From contig NZ_CP159578.1 of the NCBI RefSeq assembly GCF_040536835.1, positions 1,736,001 through 1,800,000 on the forward strand: a stretch of DNA of 64,000 nucleotides, written 5' to 3'. The notes under the pieces were generated by a model, which worked only from the letters and a program-made list of their open reading frames with translations, did no database searches and was not told the origin of the DNA. Below, piece after piece: positions 55,884 through 64,000 of this stretch. Made by a program: the position numbers and the translations under genes. Origin of the DNA: Salinicola endophyticus (GTDB taxonomy: Bacteria; Pseudomonadota; Gammaproteobacteria; Pseudomonadales; Halomonadaceae). Numbering within the stretch: the first letter of the stretch is position 1; every line of letters begins with the position of its first letter.

Positions 55884-55913
55884 GAACTAAAACCCTTCAT
55901 GACCTGAAAACCT

Positions 55914-56402
55914 TCACGGCGTGTCGAGGGCGGCCAGGCGGTCGATCAACTGGTCGGCGGCCTCGCGGCGCAGGCGCTCGACTGTCTGCTTGCGCATCTC
56001 GTCACTGGCGTAGAGGTTGTCGTCCGAGAGCAGGACCGTGGTCGAGGTTTCGAGCTGCTGCTGGCTCAGCAGATAGGCGCCGTCGCTGACACGCTGTACC
56101 GAGAAAGGCGCAGTGAGGGTGATCTCGGTTTCACGGCTGCCGGAGTCAGCGCGGGTCAGGCGGCGATCGCGGACCTGCTCGTCGCCCAGATTGAGACGTA
56201 GATCGGCGCTGTCGTCGATCCGGGGCCCTGCGCTCTGGAGTCGCTGACGCACGATTTCACTGAACGGCGAGACATTGGCGCTCAGTGCGATGTCGGAGAA
56301 GGGCAGTTCGGCCTGCCCGAGGCCGCGGAGCTGGAAGCCGCAGCCCGCCAGCGTGGTCAGTGCCAACGCCATCAGGCCGATCACTACGGGGCGACGCATC
56401 AT
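55914..56402 (-). CDS. lptE: LPS-assembly lipoprotein LptE
   Basis: This 162-residue outer-membrane lipoprotein plugs the LptD barrel in lipopolysaccharide export. The signal peptide has lipobox LAGC (Cys near residue 21), followed by the family start GFQLRGLGQAELPFSDIAL and conserved R/E-rich C-terminal helices. ATG 56402 has AAGGAG 8 bases upstream. It lies between leuS and holA, the standard location. Confidence 0.92.
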   Translation of the reverse strand: MMRRPVVIGLMALALTTLAGCGFQLRGLGQAELPFSDIALSANVSPFSEIVRQRLQSAGPRIDDSADLRLNLGDEQVRDRRLTRADSGSRETEITLTAPFSVQRVSDGAYLLSQQQLETSTTVLLSDDNLYASDEMRKQTVERLRREAADQLIDRLAALDTP

Positions 56403-56496
56403 CAGGTAACTCCTTGTCGAGAGCGGCGCCGCCAGGGCGCCGCCGGGGGCGGATGATCCCATCCGCCCGCTGGTTCGGGTTGCGTGGACGCGGGGC

Positions 56497-59965
<3,469 letters not shown>

Positions 59966-60040
59966 GCCGGGCGCAGATAGTTTTCGTACAGAGCCCAGCG
60001 CTTGGCGTGACCCACTCCAGGGCATCCCAGCTCTAGAAAT

Positions 60041-60079
60041 GCAGCGGCCCCGATCTGTCTCGGGGCCGCTGCTTGCTTT
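60041..60079. terminator. Terminator between the zinc-ribbon gene and the MHS transporter
   Basis: GCAGCGGCCCCGA (60041-60053), TCTGTC loop, perfect complement 60060-60072, then TTGCTTTG. It lies between converging genes. Confidence 0.85.
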
Positions 60080-60146
60080 GCGCGGTCGTCTCGCGCCCCG
60101 GTGGGCGCTCAGTACGTGTTGTTCGCCTCAGCGCGCGATGTTCGTC

Positions 60147-61550
60147 TCAGCGCGCCAGTGGCTGTTCCCGACCCGGTGTCACCGTGCGCCAGGTCGACTC
60201 GTCGGCATCCAGCGCCCGGTCCGCCGTTTCCGGCAGACGCATGCCGCCCCACAGCGCCAGCAGCGTGATCGCGATCAGATAGTAGGCCGGGGCCAGATGG
60301 TAGCCGGTGCTGTCGATCAACCAGGTGGCGACCAGCGGTGCGGTGCCGCCGAAGATGGTGTAGGAGACGTTGTAGCAGAGTGCGGAGGCGGTGTAGCGCA
60401 CTCGGGTGGGGAACTGCTCCGACAGCAGCACCGCGGTGACCACGCCGCAGATCACTGCACCCACGGCCATCAGCGCCGCGCCGATCATCGACGACAGCCA
60501 CTCGCCGCTGGCGGCCAGGGTGTAGGCCGGGAACACCGCCGCGATTAGCGCGATACCGGCGGAGAGGATGGTGCGCCGGCGCCCGACCCGGTCGGCGTAG
60601 CGGCCGATCAGCGGGCACAGCGCGGCGGCGAACAGCAGTGCGCCAAGGCTTGCCAGCAGGGCCGTGGTACGACTCGCGCCGCCGACCACCTGCATGTAGG
60701 TCGTGAAGTAGGTGGTGAACATGTAGAACGACAGCGCCGTCGCCGAGATGAAGGCGCTGAGGCAGACGATGGTGGCGCCGTGGGAGCGCAGGGTCTCGCC
60801 CAGCGGCGAGTGGGGCACCGCGTGCTGCGCCTTGAGCGCCTGGAAGGCCGGTGACTCATCGAGGCGCATGCGCATGTAGAGGCCGACCAGACCCAGCGGC
60901 GCGGCGATCAGAAAGGGCACGCGCCAGCCCCAGTCGGCCATGGCCTGCTCCGAGAGCAGCGTACTGATGGCGTAGGTGAGCGCCGCCGCGGTGGCGAAGG
61001 CGGCGAAGGTCGAGACCGGCACGAAACTGCCGTAGCGCGCCTTGCGCGTGCGCGGCGCGTGCTCCATCACGAAGGCGCAGGCGCCGGCGTACTCGCCACC
61101 GGCGGAGAAGCCCTGGATGCAGCGCGCCAGGGCCAGGGCCAGCGGCGCCAGCAGGCCGATGCTCGCATAGGTCGGCAGCAGGCCGATCAGGGTCGTGGCG
61201 CCGGCCATCAACATCACGGTCATCGCCAGCACCCGCTTGCGGCCGATGCGATCGCCGAGCATACCGAAGAAGACGCCGCCGAGCGGGCGCAGGGCGAACG
61301 AGACCGCGAATACGGCGAAGGTCTGCAGCAATGCCAACGACGGGTCGCCGGGCGGGAAGAAGTGATTGGCGATCACCACGGCGAGGAAGCCGTAGACGGC
61401 GAAGTCGAACCACTCGACGAAATTGCCGATCGCCGAGGCGGCGATCACCTTGCGCAGCGTCGAAAGATCGACCTGGGCTGCCATGTGACTGGCGTCGGGA
61501 TGGTCGTTGTTGAAATGGCTGTTGTCGAAATGATTGTTGTTGTTGGGCAC
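60147..61550 (-). CDS. MFS transporter, metabolite:H+ symporter (MHS) family
   Basis: This 467-residue, 12-TM permease is like ProP, KgtP and ShiA. Signatures: IGNFVEWFDFAVYGFLA in TM1, GMLGDRIGRKRVLAMT (motif A), RCIQGFSAGGEYAGA in TM4. The substrate may be an osmolyte or organic acid. The frame starts at GTG 61550 with an Asn/His-rich N-terminus (PNNNNHFDNSHFNN) and no ribosome site. ATG 61484 (MAAQVDLSTLRK) is a reasonable alternative. Confidence 0.88.
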   Translation of the reverse strand: MPNNNNHFDNSHFNNDHPDASHMAAQVDLSTLRKVIAASAIGNFVEWFDFAVYGFLAVVIANHFFPPGDPSLALLQTFAVFAVSFALRPLGGVFFGMLGDRIGRKRVLAMTVMLMAGATTLIGLLPTYASIGLLAPLALALARCIQGFSAGGEYAGACAFVMEHAPRTRKARYGSFVPVSTFAAFATAAALTYAISTLLSEQAMADWGWRVPFLIAAPLGLVGLYMRMRLDESPAFQALKAQHAVPHSPLGETLRSHGATIVCLSAFISATALSFYMFTTYFTTYMQVVGGASRTTALLASLGALLFAAALCPLIGRYADRVGRRRTILSAGIALIAAVFPAYTLAASGEWLSSMIGAALMAVGAVICGVVTAVLLSEQFPTRVRYTASALCYNVSYTIFGGTAPLVATWLIDSTGYHLAPAYYLIAITLLALWGGMRLPETADRALDADESTWRTVTPGREQPLAR

Positions 61551-61684
61551 GTGCGGTCACTCGCAGGCAGAGGGTTGACCCTCAAGCCTAGAGCCGAACG
61601 CCTTGGCCGCGCGCTGCGCCAGCGACGAACACTGTCCCCGCTGCGACCTCGGGGGAAGAGCCGGCGCCTGCGCGCCGGCCAGAC

Positions 61685-63052
61685 TCACTGCCCCAGTTGC
61701 TGGCGCAGCCGCTCGCGGGAGTCCTCCTCCAGCCGCGCATAGAGCGCGAACTCATCCAGCACCGGGCGCCCCAGTGCCAGTTCGAAGGCGGCCTGGTTCG
61801 ACTCGCTGGCATAGGCCGCGTGGCGGGTATCGCCCAGATTGGACTGGAAGATGCCGGCGGCGCTGACTGGCAGGAAGTCCTCGTAGGTGATCGGCAGTGC
61901 CTCGACCCAGTGCCGGGCGATCAGCCCCTCCAGATCCGCCGGCGGCGTCTCTCCCGCGGCCAGGGCGGCATGACCGGTATCGCTCAGGCGATAGCGGAAG
62001 TAGGCCAGGCCCTGTCGGCGCAGGCTGTCGTGGTCGTCGGGGAACTCAGCGAATACCTCGCCGAGCTGGCGCTGGTGAGTCGCGTTGTCGGTCGCTGGCG
62101 GCAACTCACGCGAGCGCGCCAGCAGGGCGTCGTAGCGCTCGCGGCCGGCTCGGGTCAAGGCGATGCCGCGCTGCTCGATCTCGCCGAAGCGTGCGGTATG
62201 GGTTCCGTCGTCGCGACCGGCGAAGCGGATCGACTCCTCGAGCGCCTTGAAGCTGGTCTGGCGCAGCAGGATCGGGCAGCGCCGCGGCGGCGGGCCCTCG
62301 ATCACCGCCTTGGGGTCGATGCCGTAGGCGGGCATCGCCGCCTGGGCGGCGTCGATATCCAGGGTGCGCGGCGTCAGGTGGTTGATGTGCGGGCCGCGGA
62401 AGCAGACCACGTCGGCGACCAGACGGTGGGCATCGTGCAGCGCCTGATAGGTGGCGTGGTCGACGGTGGCGTCCTGGTGCCAGCGGAAGGTCTCCAGGAT
62501 CGCCTCGACGAAGCGTTCGGCCTGGTGGGTGTCGAAGCCCCCCTGGCGCTCGCCGAGATCGAGCAGCTCGCGCGCTTGTGCAGTGAAGATGTCACGTCCG
62601 GCGAGGATGGCGGCGGCCTGGCGCCGCAGGTCGTCATCGCTGATCAGCTCGAGGCGCAGCAGCGAGGTGAAGACGCGGAACGGATTGCGCTTGAGCGCCG
62701 CCTCGTCGACCGGGCGGAACGCGGTGGAGTGGACCGGAACCCCGGCCTGGGAGAGATCGTAGTAGCCGACCGGCTCCATGCCCATCAGGGCGAAGACCCG
62801 GCGCAGCAGCGACAGCTCCTCGGCGGTGCCGACACGGATGGCGCCGTGGCGCTCGACGTCGAGGCGCTCGAGCTCGCCGCCCGCGACCAGCGTCTGCTCC
62901 AGCGCCGGGTCCGCCGCCAAGGCCTTGGCGTTGATGTCGGCGACCAGTTCGAGCAGGGTGCCGTACTGCGGCACCTCGTGGCGGTACATGTCGGACATCG
63001 CCTGCGAAAAGGCGGTGCGAACCTCGTCGGGGGATACCAGGGAAAGCGTCAT
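61685..63052 (-). CDS. hglS: 2-oxoadipate dioxygenase/decarboxylase (HglS/YdcJ, DUF1338)
   Basis: This 455-residue Fe(II) enzyme of the HglS family converts 2-oxoadipate to D-2-hydroxyglutarate in D-lysine catabolism. Family blocks: YRHEVPQYGTLLELV (about residues 22-36, metal His), HSTAFRPVDEAA, GPHINHLTPRTLDID (about 215, metal His), and the late YEDFLPVSAAGIFQSNL. ATG 63052 gives the family N-terminus; the ribosome site is weak, and the 60-residue upstream extension of the frame is not family-like. No other lysine genes are visible. Confidence 0.87.
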   Translation of the reverse strand: MTLSLVSPDEVRTAFSQAMSDMYRHEVPQYGTLLELVADINAKALAADPALEQTLVAGGELERLDVERHGAIRVGTAEELSLLRRVFALMGMEPVGYYDLSQAGVPVHSTAFRPVDEAALKRNPFRVFTSLLRLELISDDDLRRQAAAILAGRDIFTAQARELLDLGERQGGFDTHQAERFVEAILETFRWHQDATVDHATYQALHDAHRLVADVVCFRGPHINHLTPRTLDIDAAQAAMPAYGIDPKAVIEGPPPRRCPILLRQTSFKALEESIRFAGRDDGTHTARFGEIEQRGIALTRAGRERYDALLARSRELPPATDNATHQRQLGEVFAEFPDDHDSLRRQGLAYFRYRLSDTGHAALAAGETPPADLEGLIARHWVEALPITYEDFLPVSAAGIFQSNLGDTRHAAYASESNQAAFELALGRPVLDEFALYARLEEDSRERLRQQLGQ

Positions 63053-63153
63053 GATGGGATGGCTCGATGCGCGAAGGGTGAGTTCAGGGTCCCATCCTTC
63101 GCCATCACGGGCGGGCTGACAAGGGCGTGTGGGCGCGCCGGGCCCAATCGATA

Positions 63154-63224
63154 AAGCCGGGTCGCATTTGCGGAAATGACAGCGTTGGCGGCGCCCGCCG
63201 GCGCCGCTTCTCTCGACCCGGCTT
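63154..63224 (-). terminator. Nested inverted repeat between lnt and hglS
   Basis: AAGCCGGGTCG (63154-63164) pairs with 63214-63224, and inside it GCGGCGCC (63188-63195) pairs with 63200-63207. Read on the minus strand the outer stem ends CTTTAT, so it may terminate lnt transcription before hglS. Confidence 0.5.
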
Positions 63225-63294
63225 CGAGCGCCTTTCACAACCGCTAGATCCGGCGCCCATCGTCAGAGGATTTGGGAATGGGTTCTCAGCGGCC

Positions 63295-64000
63295 TCAGGC
63301 GCGCTGGAAGCGGCGGGTCAGACCCGGCAGCAGCAGCAGCAGCGCAAGCCCCCAGGCCGGCCAGCTGCCGGTGCGCGTGAAGGGCGTCAGCCCGGTCATC
63401 GGGACCACCTCGCCGACCACGCTGGCGGGAGTGAACTGGGGCGCGCGTTCGCGCAGCCGGCCCTGGTCGTCGATGATCGCGGTGACCCCGTTGCTGGTGG
63501 CGCGGACCACGTAGCGGCCGTTCTCCAGTGCACGCAGACGGGCCATCTGCAGGTGCTGCAGCGGGCCGATCGAGCGTCCAAACCAGGTGTCGTTGGAGAC
63601 GGTGAGCAGCACGTTGCTGTCACGCGCGCGCTCGGCGACCAGATCCGGGTAGACGATCTCGTAGCAGATGGCGCTGCCGATGGCGATGCCATGGGTCAGG
63701 ATCGGCGGCTGCGAGTCGGCGCCGGCGCTGAAGTCCGACATCGGCAGGTTGAAGAAGTCGATCACCCCACGCAGCAGGAAGTCGAGCGGCAGGAACTCGC
63801 CGAACGGTACCAGGTGCGCCTTGCGGTACTCGCCGCGGGTGGCGCCGACACCGATGATGGCGTTGTAGTAGCGCTCATCGGCATCGCGCTGGACGATCCC
63901 GGTGAGCAGCGCGCTCTGCTCGGGCAGCGTTGCCTGCAGCCGCTCCAGATAGGGCAGCGCCTGCTGCGCCAGCATCGGCAGCGCGGTTTCCGGCCAGACG
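63295..64000 (-). CDS. lnt: Apolipoprotein N-acyltransferase Lnt, C-terminal part (5' end outside window)
   Basis: About 235 residues are visible; the frame continues through the window edge with WPETALPM, the Lnt nitrilase-domain start. It transfers an acyl chain to the N-terminal cysteine of lipoproteins at the inner membrane. Catalytic elements seen: Lys in EYRKAHLVPFGEFLP and the cysteine in GSAICYEIVYPDL, followed by SNDTWFGRSIGPLQHLQMARLRALENGRYVVRATSNG in short blocks. The last TM segment is near the C-terminus. The N-terminal membrane half is missing from the window. Confidence 0.95.
   Translation of the reverse strand, partial: VWPETALPMLAQQALPYLERLQATLPEQSALLTGIVQRDADERYYNAIIGVGATRGEYRKAHLVPFGEFLPLDFLLRGVIDFFNLPMSDFSAGADSQPPILTHGIAIGSAICYEIVYPDLVAERARDSNVLLTVSNDTWFGRSIGPLQHLQMARLRALENGRYVVRATSNGVTAIIDDQGRLRERAPQFTPASVVGEVVPMTGLTPFTRTGSWPAWGLALLLLLPGLTRRFQRA

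Overview
The window looks like chromosomal DNA of a halophilic gammaproteobacterium of the family Halomonadaceae (Halomonas, Salinicola or Chromohalobacter relatives). This rests on the 16S rRNA signature regions, the GC-rich coding, the acidic proteins, and gene neighbourhoods typical of that group: a pst operon without phoU, cysB/cysH, a GntR-regulated prpBCD cluster, fadBA and leuS-lptE-holA. The genus is an inference. Nearly all of the window is ordinary housekeeping and metabolic chromosome. I saw no prophage, insertion sequence or CRISPR array.

Layout. Positions 1-7.4 kb hold the end of a STAS-domain protein, a Bcr/CflA drug exporter, the PhoB-type phosphate operon pstSCAB with two good Pho boxes, and an AI-2E family permease. 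Positions 7.4-16.3 kb hold thioredoxin, cysB, cysH, pabB, and a 2-methylcitrate (propionate) cluster of a GntR regulator with prpB, prpC and prpD. Positions 16.4-22.6 kb hold a complete rRNA operon: two sigma70-type promoters, boxA elements, RNase III processing stems, 16S, tRNA-Ile(GAT), a rearranged tRNA-Ile copy, tRNA-Ala(TGC), 23S, 5S, and a run of terminator hairpins. Positions 22.7-33.6 kb hold rlmM, tusA, a MATE exporter, epmC, tatD, the ABC-F gene uup, a universal stress protein, a SlyA/MarR regulator and several unknowns. Positions 33.7-41.5 kb hold fadBA, a GFA-domain protein, a YbhB-like protein, an LD-carboxypeptidase and a PAS-GGDEF-EAL protein.

The most unusual region is 41.5-54.8 kb. 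A tightly coupled type I secretion operon (ABC transporter, HlyD adaptor, TolC-like outer membrane protein, minus strand) diverges from a 7.46-kb gene. That gene encodes a 2485-residue protein with no Sec signal peptide, no cysteine and no RTX repeats that I could see. It carries about five CBM35-like modules, a malectin-like module, a bacterial Ig-like module, a glucose/sorbosone dehydrogenase-like beta-propeller, an ASH-like module, and two CBM6-like modules near the C-terminus. The gene has an AT-rich upstream region and a leader with several nested inverted repeats. I infer a dedicated secretion system for a giant sugar-binding, possibly sugar-oxidising, surface or matrix protein. A c-di-GMP turnover protein lies just beyond the secretion genes.

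Positions 54.8-64 kb return to core genes: holA, lptE and leuS, a zinc-ribbon protein, an MHS-type transporter, an HglS-like 2-oxoadipate dioxygenase/decarboxylase, and the 3' part of lnt cut by the window edge.
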